A DNA stretch of 64,000 nucleotides from Chelatococcus albus (lineage in GTDB: Bacteria > Pseudomonadota > Alphaproteobacteria > Rhizobiales > Beijerinckiaceae), in the NCBI RefSeq assembly GCF_030067675.1, contig NZ_JASJEV010000007.1, forward strand, positions 186,001 to 250,000. The letters run 5' to 3'. The translations under genes and the position numbers were made by a program. Under the pieces are notes generated by a model. That model was not told where the DNA came from. It saw only the letters and a program-made list of their open reading frames with translations, and made no database searches. This document shows, in pieces, positions 9,054-19,807 of the stretch. Numbering within the stretch: the first letter of the stretch is position 1; every line of letters starts with the position of its first letter.

Positions 9054-9329
9054 ATGGCCAAGCAAGAGACCTCGATCGAGTCAGCCCATCGCGTCAAATT
9101 GCCCGAGATGGACTGGGAGGACCTCACCGAACCTGGCGCCTATGTCGAAATCGGCACCGGTGACCTCTATCGGTTCCCCAAGGAGGCCCTGATCCAGGGC
9201 GGCTCCCCGTTGGTCACCAAGGAGAGCCATGGCGCGTCCAGGCTCGTCCAGGTCAGCAAGGATCCCTATGTGACGACGATGAAGGCGCGGCTCCTGTGCG
9301 CGCAGCACAATATCGAGCCGAACTTCTGA
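9054..9329 (+). CDS. Small conserved-looking protein of unknown function (91 aa)
   Basis: I do not recognise a domain. The ATG at 9054 has an excellent ribosome binding site (GAGGAGGT, 5 bp spacing) and a strong hairpin terminator follows at 9380, so this is very likely a real single-gene transcript. The product is soluble, with no signal peptide or membrane helix. It opens with a polar segment, then EPGAYVEIGTGDLYRFPKEAL, KESHGASRLVQVSKDP and a C-terminal cysteine in LLCAQHN. Codon use is less G+C-biased than in its neighbours, which is often seen in highly expressed genes. No function is assigned. Confidence 0.75.
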   Translation: MAKQETSIESAHRVKLPEMDWEDLTEPGAYVEIGTGDLYRFPKEALIQGGSPLVTKESHGASRLVQVSKDPYVTTMKARLLCAQHNIEPNF

Positions 9330-9379
9330 TTCCGCTTCCCGCCGCGTTCGAGATGATCCGGCCACCCAGGAAGCGTGAG

Positions 9380-9405
9380 CGAACGCCCCGTTCCCGGGGC
9401 GTTCG
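9380..9405. terminator. Hairpin terminator between convergent genes
   Basis: Perfect 10-bp arms CGAACGCCCC and GGGGCGTTCG enclose the loop GTTCCC and are followed by TGTTGG. The position, 50 bp after the small gene and 33 bp beyond the end of the convergent HbpS-like gene, suits a bidirectional terminator, although the U-tract is weak. Confidence 0.7.
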
Positions 9406-9438
9406 TGTTGGCGCAACCGGCAGCGGCGGGAGGCCGCG

Positions 9439-9876
9439 TCAGCCTTCGCCGGTGTCCGGCGTGAGGCCCGCCGCCCGGATGCCGGCAACGGCCGCCGTCT
9501 CGTCATTGTCCGAGGTGTCGCCCGACACGCCGACGGCGCCGACGAGCTCGCCGGTCGCCTCGCGCACGAGCACGCCACCGGGCACGGGCACGAGCGAGCC
9601 GCCGACCGCCTGGGTTGCGGCGGCGATGAAATGCGGGCGCTCCACCGCCATGCGGGCGATGGCGCGGCTGCCGAGCCCCAGCGCCAGCGCGCCGTTCGCC
9701 TTGCCGAGCGCGATCTCGCCGCGTTTGAGGCTCGTCCCGTCCTGGGCGGCGAAGGCCTTCAGCGCGCCGCGCGCATCGACGAGCGCGACCGCGAGCGGCT
9801 TGAAGCCCTTCTCGGCGGCCGCGGCAAGGGCGGCCGACAGGATGGTCTGGGCGGCGTCGAGTGTCAGCGCGGTCAT
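9439..9876 (-). CDS. GlcG/HbpS family heme-binding-like protein
   Basis: A 145-residue protein of the GlcG/HbpS family. It starts at the ATG at 9876 (MTALTLDAAQTILSAALA), 16 codons inside a longer open frame, with GGGGAG upstream. Family hallmarks are LAVALVDARGALKAF, a KANGALALG helix, GGSLVPVPGGV and the final GAVGVSGDTSDNDE motif. Family members bind heme or small acids, or act as accessory proteins in organic acid catabolism; their biochemistry is thin. It is transcribed alone, downstream of the C45 hydrolase block, with a 224-bp gap that holds no clear gene. No signal peptide is seen. Confidence 0.85.
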   Translation of the reverse strand: MTALTLDAAQTILSAALAAAAEKGFKPLAVALVDARGALKAFAAQDGTSLKRGEIALGKANGALALGLGSRAIARMAVERPHFIAAATQAVGGSLVPVPGGVLVREATGELVGAVGVSGDTSDNDETAAVAGIRAAGLTPDTGEG

Positions 9877-10100
9877 GGAGGCTCCCCGGAAGCACGCGAA
9901 GGTCGCCCAAGGCTGCCGCATCACGGCCGGCGCGTTAAGCCCCGGCGGCGGAAAGACACCTCATCCGAAACGATCGGGCCTCAAGGCGGCGGCGACGGCG
10001 GCGAGATCCCCTGCGACGGGATCGCCGAGGAGGACGGCGGCCGCCGCGCGGAGAGCGCCGGCGGCCCGCGGGCGTGCCTCGGAAGGGACGCAACGCGGGC

Positions 10101-11272
10101 CTACTCGGCGATGACGGGCTCGGTCGCGCCGGGCGAGGCCGGCACGTGGCGGGTGAGGGCGGCGCGATGGAAGACGGGGTTCTGCTCCGGCTCCAGGCAG
10201 AAGAAGAGTTCGCCGCGCGCCGGCACCATGACGATCGTCGCCGTGGTGCCGGTGATGATGCCGGGCCACTCCTCCTGCGGCAGGGTCAGCACGCTGTCGG
10301 GCGCACCCCAGCGATCGAGCAGCGCGCTCATGACGTCAGTGGCGCGAAGGGTGCCGTGGCGGTCGCGCAGGAGGCGCGCGAGCCGCGCCTCGCGGCTCAG
10401 GGAATCGGGGTAGAGGGCGACGCCCTTGTCGAAGAGCCTGGCGAGCGCCCCGGGGCTGCGGAAATGATTGGCATGGGTGAGCAGGCCATCGGCCGGCGGC
10501 AGCCAGAAGACCTCCCGCGGCGTCGTCTCGAGGTCGATCGCCTCGCCGGCGGCGTGGGAGAGGAGCACGTTGTTGGCGCAGCCGCGCGGCGAATGGTAGA
10601 CGGCGCGCAGGGCCTCGGCGAAGCTCGCCGCCGCGAGGATCTTGCGGCGGATGAGCGACATGGGCAGGCCCCGCTCGGGCAGCGGCACGTCGCTCTGCAG
10701 CGAATTGCCGGTGACGGCGATGCCGGCGGAATTCAGCCCGCAGCGCGCGAGCCCGCCCGCCTCGACGAAGGTGAGGAGCTCGTGCTCCCCCTCGCGCAGG
10801 CGCAGGAGCACGACCGTCTCGCGCGCCTCGATCATCCAGTCCCAGTTCTGGGCGTGGATGACGCGGCGGTCGGCGCTCGCCTCCGGCAGGACGACGACGC
10901 CCGTGCAACCGTCCTCGGCTCCCGCGCGCTGCGCCGCCCTTCCGGGCCCAGGCTCCGCGACGTCGGCCACCTTGCGCCCCATGCGGTGCAGGATCTCGGA
11001 GCGGGCATTGATGATGACCACGCCTTCCAGGGGTACGCCGGCGCCTTCGGCGATGCCGCGCATCTCCTCGGCGAGCAGGGGCTCCGTTGCCGCGATCTCG
11101 CCGAAACAGGGCCCCGCCGCGGCGAGGGCGTCGGTCCAGGCGACGCCGCGGCTGTGCATGCCGCGGCGGTAGAGCTCCACGCCGCGCGCCACGCGCTCGG
11201 CCGCCGCCTTGCCGTAGGCGTAGCCGCGTTCGGCGGGGCCGCCGGTGACATCGATGAGAGGAATCGGCAGGG

Positions 11273-11276
<4 letters not shown>
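10101..11276 (-). CDS. C45 family autoproteolytic acyltransferase/hydrolase (copy 1)
   Basis: A 391-residue protein of the acyl-CoA:6-aminopenicillanate acyltransferase (peptidase C45, Ntn-hydrolase) family. The proenzyme is expected to cut itself before the nucleophile cysteine, seen here as Cys124 in EDGCTG. Other family features are ERGYAYGKAAAERV, EEMRGIAEGAG, HAQNWDW and FVEAGGLARCGLNSAGIAVT. Bacterial relatives hydrolyse amide bonds in peptides, N-acyl amino acids or beta-lactam-like molecules. The ATG at 11276 overlaps the stop of the upstream ABC ATPase (ATGA), so it is the last gene of the transporter operon and probably acts on the imported substrate. No signal peptide is seen, so it is cytoplasmic. 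A paralogue lies at 19808. Confidence 0.85.
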
Positions 11277-12942
<1,666 letters not shown>

Positions 12943-12943
<1 letters not shown>

Positions 12944-13758
12944 CACACACCCCTCATGCGCGGGTCGAGCTTGTCGCGGACGGCATCGCCGAGGAGATTG
13001 ATGCCAAGGAGCGTCAGCGAGATGCACAGGCCGGGGAAGATGCCGAGCCAGGCCGCCTGGGCGATGAACGGGCGGCTGCCGGCGAGCATGTTGCCCCAGG
13101 TCGGCGCCGGCGGCGGCACGCCGAGGCCGAGGAAGGAAAGCGCGCTCTCGGCGAGCAGCACCCAGCCGAACATGGAGGTGGCGAGCACCGTGAGCGGTGC
13201 GACGCAGTTCGGCAGCACGTGCCGCGCCATCGTGTAGAGCTCGGAATTGCCCATGACGCGCGAGGCCTCGATGAACTCCTTCTCGCGCAGCGACAGCACG
13301 GTGCCACGCACGATGCGCGCCACGGACGGCGTATAGGCGAGGCCAAGCGCGACGATGATGCCGTACTTGTTGGCGCCGACGACGGCGAGCAGGCCGAGGG
13401 CGAGCAGGATGCCGGGGAAGGCGAGCAGCGCGTCGTTGAAGGCCATGACGATGCGGTCCACCCAGCCCCGGACATAGCCCGTGAAGATGCCGAGCGCCGT
13501 GCCGGCCGTGATGGCGAAGCCGACGGTGAGCAGGCTGATCCAGACGCTCGTCGCCGCGCCCGCCATCAGGCGGCTCAGCACGTCGCGGCCGAACTCGTCG
13601 GTGCCGAGGAGATGCGCCGCGCCGGGTGCGCCGAGCTTCGCCCTGAAGTCGAGCGCCAGCGGATCGTGGGGCGTCCACAGGGCGCCGAGCGCGGCGGCCA
13701 CGGCAAGGCCGCCGATGAGCGCGCCGCCGATGAGTGCATTGGGAGCCGGGAGCTTCAT
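12943..13758 (-). CDS. Peptide-type ABC transporter permease, DppC family
   Basis: A 271-residue inner-membrane permease with an N-terminal helix, the LLGTDEFGRDVLSRL motif of DppC proteins and about five further helices. The EAA loop reads EASRVMGNSELYTMARHVLPN. It pairs with the DppB-type permease to form the membrane channel. Its ATG at 13758 overlaps the dppB-type stop (ATGA), and its own stop overlaps the ATPase start, so the operon is tightly coupled. Confidence 0.93.
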
Positions 13759-14699
13759 TCCGCCGTCACCCTCGGATCGAAGACGGGATAGAACAGATCG
13801 ACGATCAGGTTCACGACGACGTAGGTGAAGGCCACGAAGAGCAGGCAGCCCTGGATCACCGGGTAGTCGCGCGCGAAGATCGAATCGACAAGGAGCCGGC
13901 CGAGGCCGGGGATGGTGAACACCGTCTCGACGACCGCGATGCCGCCGAGGAGATTGCCGAGCACGAGGCCGATCAGCGTCCACGTCGGGCCGAAGGCGTT
14001 CTTGAAGGCGTGCCGCCACAGGACGGCCGCCTCGGGCAGGCCCTTGGCGCGGGCATGGGTGATGTAGTCGAGACGCAGCACCTCGAGCGTCGAGGCGCGC
14101 GCCATGCGCATGACGACGCCGATCTCGTGCAGGAACAGCGTCATCACCGGCATGACCAGATAGAGGAGGCCGCGCGTCGCATCCTCGGCGATCGAGACAT
14201 AGCCGACGACAGGCAGCCATTCGAGCTCAAGGCCGAAGAAGAGCAGCAGCAGCAGCCCGAGCCAGAAGGTCGGCACCGAGAGGAGCAGCGTCGCGGCGCC
14301 GACGAGGGCGATGTCGGCAAGGCTGTTCTGCCGCCAGGCGGCGACCATGCCGGCCGGCACGGCGACGAGGCTCGCGAAGAGCACGGCGACCAGCACGATC
14401 TGCGCGCTCACCCAGAAGCGGCCGACGATGAGCGGCAGCACCGGCTGGCCGGAGGTGATCGACAGGCCGAGGTCGCCGGCGAGTACGTTGCCGAACCAGA
14501 TGGCGAACTGCACCGGCAGGCTGTGGTCGAGCCCGAGCCGCCGGCGCAGGTCCGCGAGGCTCGCGGGATCGGCGAGATCACCGAGCATCAGGGCCGCCGG
14601 GTCGCCGGGGATGAGCCGGATCAGCACGAAGACCGATACCGCGACGATGAAGAGCGTCGGCAGGGCCATCGCGATCCGGGTGAGGGCAAATCGTAGCAT
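13755..14699 (-). CDS. Peptide-type ABC transporter permease, DppB family
   Basis: A 314-residue inner-membrane permease beginning MLRFALTRIAMALPTLFIVAVS, the DppB N-terminal helix. LIPGDPAALMLG and the EAA loop ITHARAKGLPEAAVLWRHAFKN follow. It has about six helices. It starts 32 bp after the binding-protein gene and overlaps the DppC-type gene by 4 bp, forming one operon: binding protein, B, C, fused ATPase, C45 hydrolase. Confidence 0.93.
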   Translation of the reverse strand: MLRFALTRIAMALPTLFIVAVSVFVLIRLIPGDPAALMLGDLADPASLADLRRRLGLDHSLPVQFAIWFGNVLAGDLGLSITSGQPVLPLIVGRFWVSAQIVLVAVLFASLVAVPAGMVAAWRQNSLADIALVGAATLLLSVPTFWLGLLLLLFFGLELEWLPVVGYVSIAEDATRGLLYLVMPVMTLFLHEIGVVMRMARASTLEVLRLDYITHARAKGLPEAAVLWRHAFKNAFGPTWTLIGLVLGNLLGGIAVVETVFTIPGLGRLLVDSIFARDYPVIQGCLLFVAFTYVVVNLIVDLFYPVFDPRVTAE

Positions 14700-14731
14700 T
14701 GCGGAACTCCCGCCCAACCTGCGCGCCGGCC

Positions 14732-16285
14732 TCAATCGCCGACGGAGACTTCCCAGAGCCGGGGCTTCGAGGCGACCCACGGCGCATAGCCGCGGACGCG
14801 CCTGGCCACCGCCGTCGTGTCCACGGCATTGTAGAGGAAGACGAGCGGTGCATCGGCGAGCATCAGGCGGTGCAGCTCGCCGAAGATCGCGCGGCGCTCC
14901 GCCTCGTCGGCGACGAGCGAGGCCTTCTCGATCAGCTCCTGGGCCTTCGGATTGTCCCAGACCTTGCTCGGGAACCTGTCCTTCGGGCCAAAGAACTGGT
15001 TGTAGCTCTGGGCGGGGTCGAGACGCGCCGAATAGGTGAAGGACATCATCTGGAAGTTGCCCTTCGTGTAGCGGTCGAGCTGGGTCGCCCATTCCAGCAC
15101 TTCGATCTCGGCCCTGATGCCGGCGGCCTGCAGCATCGCCTGCGCCACGACCGCGGCGGGATAGCTCGGCACGCTCGAGCGCTTGTTGGCGATGAGCCTG
15201 ATCGTCTCGCCCCTGTAGCCGGCCTCGGCGAGCAGCGCCCTCGCCCGGGCGGGGTCGTGGGTGTAGCCCCGCCGGTGCGCCTCGTCATGATAGGCGGAGG
15301 TGACGTAGACCGCCGAGCCGTTCGGCCGGCCGAGCCCGTTCGAGACGTGGCCGACGAGCTGCGGCAGGTCGAGGGCGGCGGCGATCGCCTGGCGCAGCTT
15401 GACGTTGCCGAGGAGCGGGTCGCGCGTCTGGAAGAGGAAGGCGTGTTTCGTCGCGGTCGGCGCTGTCTTCACCTCGATGGCCCTGCTCTTCGACAGCTCG
15501 GGAATGTCGTCGTCGGGGATGTCGGCGATGTCGAGCGCGCCGGAGAGAAGGCCCGCCTTGACCGTGGCGGCGTCCGCGATCGTGACGAACTTCACCTCCT
15601 GCACCAGCGGCCGCTTGGCCCCGACATAGCCGTCACGCCGCTCGCCCGGCGGCGAGACATAGGCGTCGAAGCGCCGGAGGGTGACATATTCGCCCCGCCG
15701 CCACTCGCCGAGCCTGAAGGGGCCGGTGCCCACCGGCCGGTCCCAGCTGCCGTCCGGTCTCACCGAGTCCCTGTGCAGCACGGCGGTCATGGCGCAGTCC
15801 GTGCGCGCCAGGGTGTCGAGGAAGAGGGCGCTCGGCTTCTCGAGCGTCATGGAGAACGTGTAGGGGTCCGGCGCGGCGACCCCCGTGACCCTGAGGCCCT
15901 GCCGGCCGTCGAATTCGGGCCGGCAGCGCCAGTCGGTCTTCGGATCCATGTAGCGGTTCCAGCTCCACAGCACGTCGGCGGAGGTCATCTCCGCGCCGTT
16001 ATGGAAGGTCACGCCCCGGCGCAGCTTGAAGGTGTAGGTGAGCCCGTCGGCCGCGGTCGACACGGATTCGGCGAGCAGCGGCGCGACCGTGCCGTTCTCG
16101 CGGTAGCCAACGAGCCCCTCCACCACGTGCAGGATGACCGCATCCGTGTTGTCGTCGCGGTTGACGCCCGGATTGGTGGAGCGGATGTCGGCATTGAGCG
16201 CCACCGTCACGGTCTCGGCCGCGGCCGCGGCCGGGACAGCCGTGCACAGGACAGCCGCGCACAGCGAGAAGGCCAGTCGTTTCAT
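14732..16285 (-). CDS. ABC transporter periplasmic binding protein, SBP family 5 (copy 1)
   Basis: A 517-residue secreted binding protein. The start at 16285 gives a signal peptide, MKRLAFSLCAAVLCTA and on to AAAAAE; a longer open frame upstream has no signal and is rejected. The mature part has the family 5 core (ADGLTYTFKLRRGVTFHNG, GTGPFRLGEW). It presents substrate to the DppBC-type permeases encoded directly downstream. Two cysteine contexts, TDWRC and ARTDCAM, are conserved in the second binding protein at 18175 and may form a disulfide. The two proteins look about two-thirds identical by eye, so they probably serve the same transporter with related ligands. Confidence 0.9.
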   Translation of the reverse strand: MKRLAFSLCAAVLCTAVPAAAAAETVTVALNADIRSTNPGVNRDDNTDAVILHVVEGLVGYRENGTVAPLLAESVSTAADGLTYTFKLRRGVTFHNGAEMTSADVLWSWNRYMDPKTDWRCRPEFDGRQGLRVTGVAAPDPYTFSMTLEKPSALFLDTLARTDCAMTAVLHRDSVRPDGSWDRPVGTGPFRLGEWRRGEYVTLRRFDAYVSPPGERRDGYVGAKRPLVQEVKFVTIADAATVKAGLLSGALDIADIPDDDIPELSKSRAIEVKTAPTATKHAFLFQTRDPLLGNVKLRQAIAAALDLPQLVGHVSNGLGRPNGSAVYVTSAYHDEAHRRGYTHDPARARALLAEAGYRGETIRLIANKRSSVPSYPAAVVAQAMLQAAGIRAEIEVLEWATQLDRYTKGNFQMMSFTYSARLDPAQSYNQFFGPKDRFPSKVWDNPKAQELIEKASLVADEAERRAIFGELHRLMLADAPLVFLYNAVDTTAVARRVRGYAPWVASKPRLWEVSVGD

Positions 16286-16366
16286 CGGTATCCCCTCCGG
16301 TTCATTCCCCTCCGCGCCCGGCGGTTCTTGTCTGTCGTGGCGGGTCCTTCCCATTGCCCGGCAGTC

Positions 16367-17281
16367 CTAGGCCTGCCGCGCCGCCGCCCGCCGCTCGCGC
16401 AGGACGGCGGCGAAGAAGTCCTTCACCGGGGCGAGGCAGCGCTGTCCGTCGTGCGCCGTGTTGGGCACGAGGTCGAAACGCACCGGGATGCCCGCCGCCT
16501 CGAAGGAGCGGCGCAGGCTCGCGAGCCGCTCCGGCCGCGTCCGGCCGGCGTCGTTGGCGCCCTCCATCCAGTGGCGTCCGCCCGGCTGGTGCGTGATCTC
16601 CCAGGTTTCGAGATCGGCCGCACCGACCACCATCTGCACCGGCACCTGCCGCATGGCCGCAAGGTCGAGGTCGCGGCCGAAGAGCGCGCCGATGTTGCGC
16701 ACGCCCACCCACCAGTCGCGCTCGGGGTCGAGCAGCGTCACCGAGCCCGGCGCCCCGACGGAGGCCGCCCACAGCCGCTCGGGATGCAGGATGAGGAAGC
16801 GGTGGGTGAAGTGCCCGCCGCCGGAATAGCCGAAGAGGGCGAAGCGCTCGAAGGCGCAGCCGTACCTCTCGCCGACCTCCTCCACCATGGCGAGGAGCAC
16901 GCGGTCGTAGCGGATGTCGCCCTCCTGCATGTACTTGTAGCCGTTGCGGTTCCCGTCCCCGAGCACGCCGACGGGGAAGAGCGGCGCAAGCACGATGCAG
17001 TTGTTCCAGCGGCCGAACTCGGCCATGGCGTCGCGGTAGGCCGTGAAGGTGCGCCCCGTGCCGTGCATCGCCACGACGAGCTCCGGCGCCTCCCCGCCCC
17101 TGCCGACGGCGGGCGGCACGTAAAGGCAATAGGAAAAGCGCGGGTCGCGCCGGCAGGCGAAGACGGTCGTGCGTTCGAGATCGTAGAGGGCGCGCGCCCG
17201 GGCCTCACCGTCGACGGCCCCACCCGCCGGCGCTGCGTCCGCCTGCTCCTGCCCCAAGGTCGCGACAACCGGACGGTTCAT
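16367..17281 (-). CDS. Alpha/beta hydrolase (esterase/depolymerase-like)
   Basis: A 304-residue cytoplasmic alpha/beta-hydrolase-fold enzyme. It shows the oxyanion HG loop (VVAMHGTGRTF), the nucleophile elbow GYSGGG with Ser153, and a late histidine in NTAHDGQR; the acid is probably in GAADLETWE. The start at 17281 is followed by MNRPVVAT and preceded by GAGGGTG. It lies 81 bp upstream of the binding-protein gene in the same direction and likely opens the transporter operon. Directly ahead is the palindrome AATTGGCGCCAATT, then a repeat element and the divergent GntR gene. It could release an acyl or ester group from the imported compound; the substrate is unknown. Confidence 0.75.
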   Translation of the reverse strand: MNRPVVATLGQEQADAAPAGGAVDGEARARALYDLERTTVFACRRDPRFSYCLYVPPAVGRGGEAPELVVAMHGTGRTFTAYRDAMAEFGRWNNCIVLAPLFPVGVLGDGNRNGYKYMQEGDIRYDRVLLAMVEEVGERYGCAFERFALFGYSGGGHFTHRFLILHPERLWAASVGAPGSVTLLDPERDWWVGVRNIGALFGRDLDLAAMRQVPVQMVVGAADLETWEITHQPGGRHWMEGANDAGRTRPERLASLRRSFEAAGIPVRFDLVPNTAHDGQRCLAPVKDFFAAVLRERRAAARQA

Positions 17282-17305
17282 GATCACCCTCGCTATTGGC
17301 GATAA

Positions 17306-17319
17306 AATTGGCGCCAATT
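17306..17319. promoter_or_regulatory. Operator-like palindrome AATTGGCGCCAATT
   Basis: A perfect 14-bp palindrome with an extra ATTGGC half-site just downstream (17295-17300), 25 bp before the hydrolase start. It is in the A+T-rich gap before the operon and faces the divergent GntR gene at 17500, whose product is the natural candidate to bind it. Confidence 0.55.
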
Positions 17320-17350
17320 ATGTTGCATGGACAGGCCGGCCCCGCAAGCG

Positions 17351-17477
17351 CTAGAGCATCTTCCGCCGAAATGGACGCCGGCCTGGCGGGGAACCGAAGG
17401 TCCGCACCAGAGAAAATGCTCTGTTCTCAAAGAGATGGATGCGCTTCCCGATTCAATTGAATCGGCGGGCGCTCCAG
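17351..17477 (-). repeat. Interspersed palindromic mosaic element, copy 2 (long form, 127 bp, inverted)
   Basis: On the minus strand this reads CTGGAGC..., the perfect palindrome GATTCAATTGAATC, GCGCATCCATC, AGAACAGAGCATTTTC, and ends GGAAGATGCTCTAG. It matches the long copy at 61294-61419 most closely. It separates the operator of the hydrolase operon from the divergent GntR gene and ends 22 bp before the GntR start. Confidence 0.8.
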
Positions 17478-17499
17478 CGATACCGGCCTGGGAGGCCCG

Positions 17500-18123
17500 A
17501 TGAGCACAGCCCGACGCAAGACCAGGCGCGCCCTCGCCGACGAGATCGCCGAAGCCATCCGCCTCGGCGCCTTCCGCCCCGGCGAGTGGCTGCGCCAGAT
17601 CGACCTCGAGGAGAAGTTCCGCGCCACGCGCTTCGACGTGCGCACGGCGCTCAACGAGCTCGTCGTGCGCAAGGCCATCGAGCACGTGCCGAACCGCGGC
17701 CACCGCGTCGCCGAGATCGATGTGGAGACGCTCAAGGCCCTGCGCGAGGTGCGCGTGCTCATCGAGACGGCGGCGGTGCCGGCCATCGTCGCGCGGATCG
17801 ACGCGGCGACGCTCGCCCGCCTCGACGATCTGGCGCGGGCCTTCGGCGCGGCGGTCGAGACGGGCACGCGCGCCGAGCAGAGCCGGATCAACAGCGACTT
17901 CCATCACCTCATGTACCGCCTGAGCGGCAACCCCGTTCTGGAGGAGCTGATCTGGAACCTGCGCGACCGCGCGCGCGGCTCCACCCTCACCTTCTGGCCC
18001 TCGCACGAGGCCCTGCGGCGCAGTGACCGGGACCATCACGCCATGGTCGCGGCGCTCGCGGCGCGCGATGCGGAGGAGCTCGCCCGCCTCGTCGCCGCCC
18101 ATATCCTCAAGGACGATCCCTGA
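17500..18123 (+). CDS. GntR family transcriptional regulator (FCD-type)
   Basis: A 207-residue regulator with an N-terminal winged helix (GEWLRQIDLEEKFRATRFDVRTAL, IEHVPNRGHRVAEI) and a C-terminal all-helical FCD-like domain (INSDFHHLMYRLSG, DHHAMVAALAARD). The ATG at 17500 has GGGAGG 6 bp upstream. It is divergent from the hydrolase/ABC/C45 operon and convergent with the second binding-protein operon, so it may control either or both. The recognition helix (TRFDVRTAL) lacks the usual S-R-T-P-(I/V)-R-E, so its operator may be atypical. Confidence 0.85.
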   Translation: MSTARRKTRRALADEIAEAIRLGAFRPGEWLRQIDLEEKFRATRFDVRTALNELVVRKAIEHVPNRGHRVAEIDVETLKALREVRVLIETAAVPAIVARIDAATLARLDDLARAFGAAVETGTRAEQSRINSDFHHLMYRLSGNPVLEELIWNLRDRARGSTLTFWPSHEALRRSDRDHHAMVAALAARDAEELARLVAAHILKDDP

Positions 18124-18174
18124 GGCCGGCGGACCGGGGCCCGGCGAGGCGCCGCCCCGGCGCCGGCGCGGCCG

Positions 18175-19737
18175 TCAGTCGGCGAGCCGCACCTCCCACA
18201 GCCGCGGCTTGGCGGCGATGCCGGAGACATAGCCCTCGAGGCGCCTGGAGAAGGCCGCGGCGGTGACCGTGTTGTAGAGCATGATCATCGGCGCATCGGC
18301 GATGAAGTGCCTGTGCAGTTCATCGAAGATCTTCTGCCGCTCGGCCCTGTCGGAGATGACCATGGCCTTCTCGATGAGCGCCTGGGCATAGGTATTGTCC
18401 CACACCTTGCGCGGCTGCTTGTCCTTGGGGCCCGAGACGGATTCGAAGCTCAGCGCCGGATCGAGCCGCCCCGAATAGGGGAAGGCCATCATCTGGTAGT
18501 TGCCCTTCTGGTAGCGGTCGAGCTGCGTCGCCCACTCCAGGACCTCGATCGTCACGTTGAGGCCGACGGCCTGCAGCATGGCCTGCGCCACCACGGCCGA
18601 GTCGAAGCTCGACGGGTAGCGCTTGTTGGCGAGCATGACGATGGGCTCGCCCTTGTAGCCGGCCTCGGCCACGAGCTTCTTCGCCCTGGCGGGATCGAAG
18701 CTGTAACCCTTGGCCTGCACGGGCGTGTAGTAGGCCGAGGGCGTCGGCACGACGGAATTGTTGGGCTTGCCGAGCCCGTCCGTCACCGCCGCCACGATCT
18801 GCGGCGTGTCGATGGCAGCGGCGATCGCCTGGCGCAGCTTGACGTTGGAGAGGAGCGGGTCGCGCGTCTGCATGAGCAGGGTAACGAGGCCCGTGGTGAT
18901 GGACACGTCGACATTGACCTTCGGGCTCGCCTTCACCTCGGCCACGTCCGAGTTGCCCAGGTCCGGGATGAGGTCGATGTCGCCGCGCAGGAGCGCCGCC
19001 TTGGCGGTGGAGGAATCCGGGATGACGACGAAGCGCACCTCCTCGACGAGGGGCGCCTTGCCACCCGTATAGCCGTCGCGCGGGCCGCCGCGGTTGGCGT
19101 AGGCATCGAAGCGCGTCACACGCACATATTCGCCGCGCCTCCATTCGGCGAACCGGTAGGGGCCGGTGCCGATCGGTTCCTTGAAGCTGCCGTCGGCATT
19201 GAGGGAATCCCTGTGGAGGATGCCCGTCATGGCGCAGTCCGTGCGGGCGAGCGTGTCGAGGAAGAGCGCGCTCGGCTTGTTGATGGTCATGACGACCGTG
19301 TGCTCGTCCGGCGCGGTGACCGACAGCACCTTGAGGCCGTTGCGGCCGTCGACCTCCGGCAGGCAGCGCCAGTCGGTCCTGGGGTCCGTGTAGCGCTGCC
19401 AGTTCCACAGGACGTCGGCCGCCGTGAGCTCGGCGCCGTTGTGGAACCTCACGCCCTTGCGCAACTTGAAGGTGTAGGTGAGCCCGTCGGCCGAGACGTC
19501 GACGCTCCCGGCGAGGAGCGGCTTGACCAGCGCGTCCTCGCCGTAGGCCACGAGGCCCTCGACGACGTGCAGCATCACCGCATCCGTGTTGTCGTCGCGG
19601 TTGACGCCCGGATTGATCGAGCGGATGTCGGCCTTCAGCGCCACCTTCACCGTGGAGGCGGCCTCGGCCGGGGCGCCCGCCACGAGGGCTGCGCCGGTCA
19701 GCAAGGCGGCCGCCGCCCAGGTCCTGCGTCTGGTCAT
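18175..19737 (-). CDS. ABC transporter periplasmic binding protein, SBP family 5 (copy 2)
   Basis: A 520-residue secreted binding protein with signal peptide MTRRRTWAAAALLTGAALVAG. The ATG at 19737 is chosen because GGAGG lies 8 bp before it; a GTG sits one codon earlier. The sequence is closely related to the binding protein at 14732, including INPGVNRDDNTDAVMLHVVE and the ARTDCAM motif. No permease or ATPase genes accompany it, so it most likely feeds the transporter encoded at 11273-14699. It lies 70 bp downstream of the second C45 hydrolase, in the same operon. Confidence 0.9.
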   Translation of the reverse strand: MTRRRTWAAAALLTGAALVAGAPAEAASTVKVALKADIRSINPGVNRDDNTDAVMLHVVEGLVAYGEDALVKPLLAGSVDVSADGLTYTFKLRKGVRFHNGAELTAADVLWNWQRYTDPRTDWRCLPEVDGRNGLKVLSVTAPDEHTVVMTINKPSALFLDTLARTDCAMTGILHRDSLNADGSFKEPIGTGPYRFAEWRRGEYVRVTRFDAYANRGGPRDGYTGGKAPLVEEVRFVVIPDSSTAKAALLRGDIDLIPDLGNSDVAEVKASPKVNVDVSITTGLVTLLMQTRDPLLSNVKLRQAIAAAIDTPQIVAAVTDGLGKPNNSVVPTPSAYYTPVQAKGYSFDPARAKKLVAEAGYKGEPIVMLANKRYPSSFDSAVVAQAMLQAVGLNVTIEVLEWATQLDRYQKGNYQMMAFPYSGRLDPALSFESVSGPKDKQPRKVWDNTYAQALIEKAMVISDRAERQKIFDELHRHFIADAPMIMLYNTVTAAAFSRRLEGYVSGIAAKPRLWEVRLAD

Positions 19738-19807
19738 CACTTTCCCCTCCGGAGTGCGAAGCTGTTCTTGCTCTTGTCCGTCAGACGTTTCCGCTGCCCC
19801 GGCCGCC

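Noticed and set aside
8820-9065. An 81-codon open frame on the minus strand upstream of the 91-residue gene
   Set aside because: It has no ribosome binding site, overlaps the start of a better-supported divergent gene and has no domain.
9961-10269. A possible C-terminal gene remnant (…VLLGDPVAGDLAAVAAALRPDRFG) in the gap between the HbpS-like and first C45 genes
   Set aside because: The end looks protein-like, but the upstream part overlaps the C45 gene out of frame and no family is recognisable; too weak to annotate.
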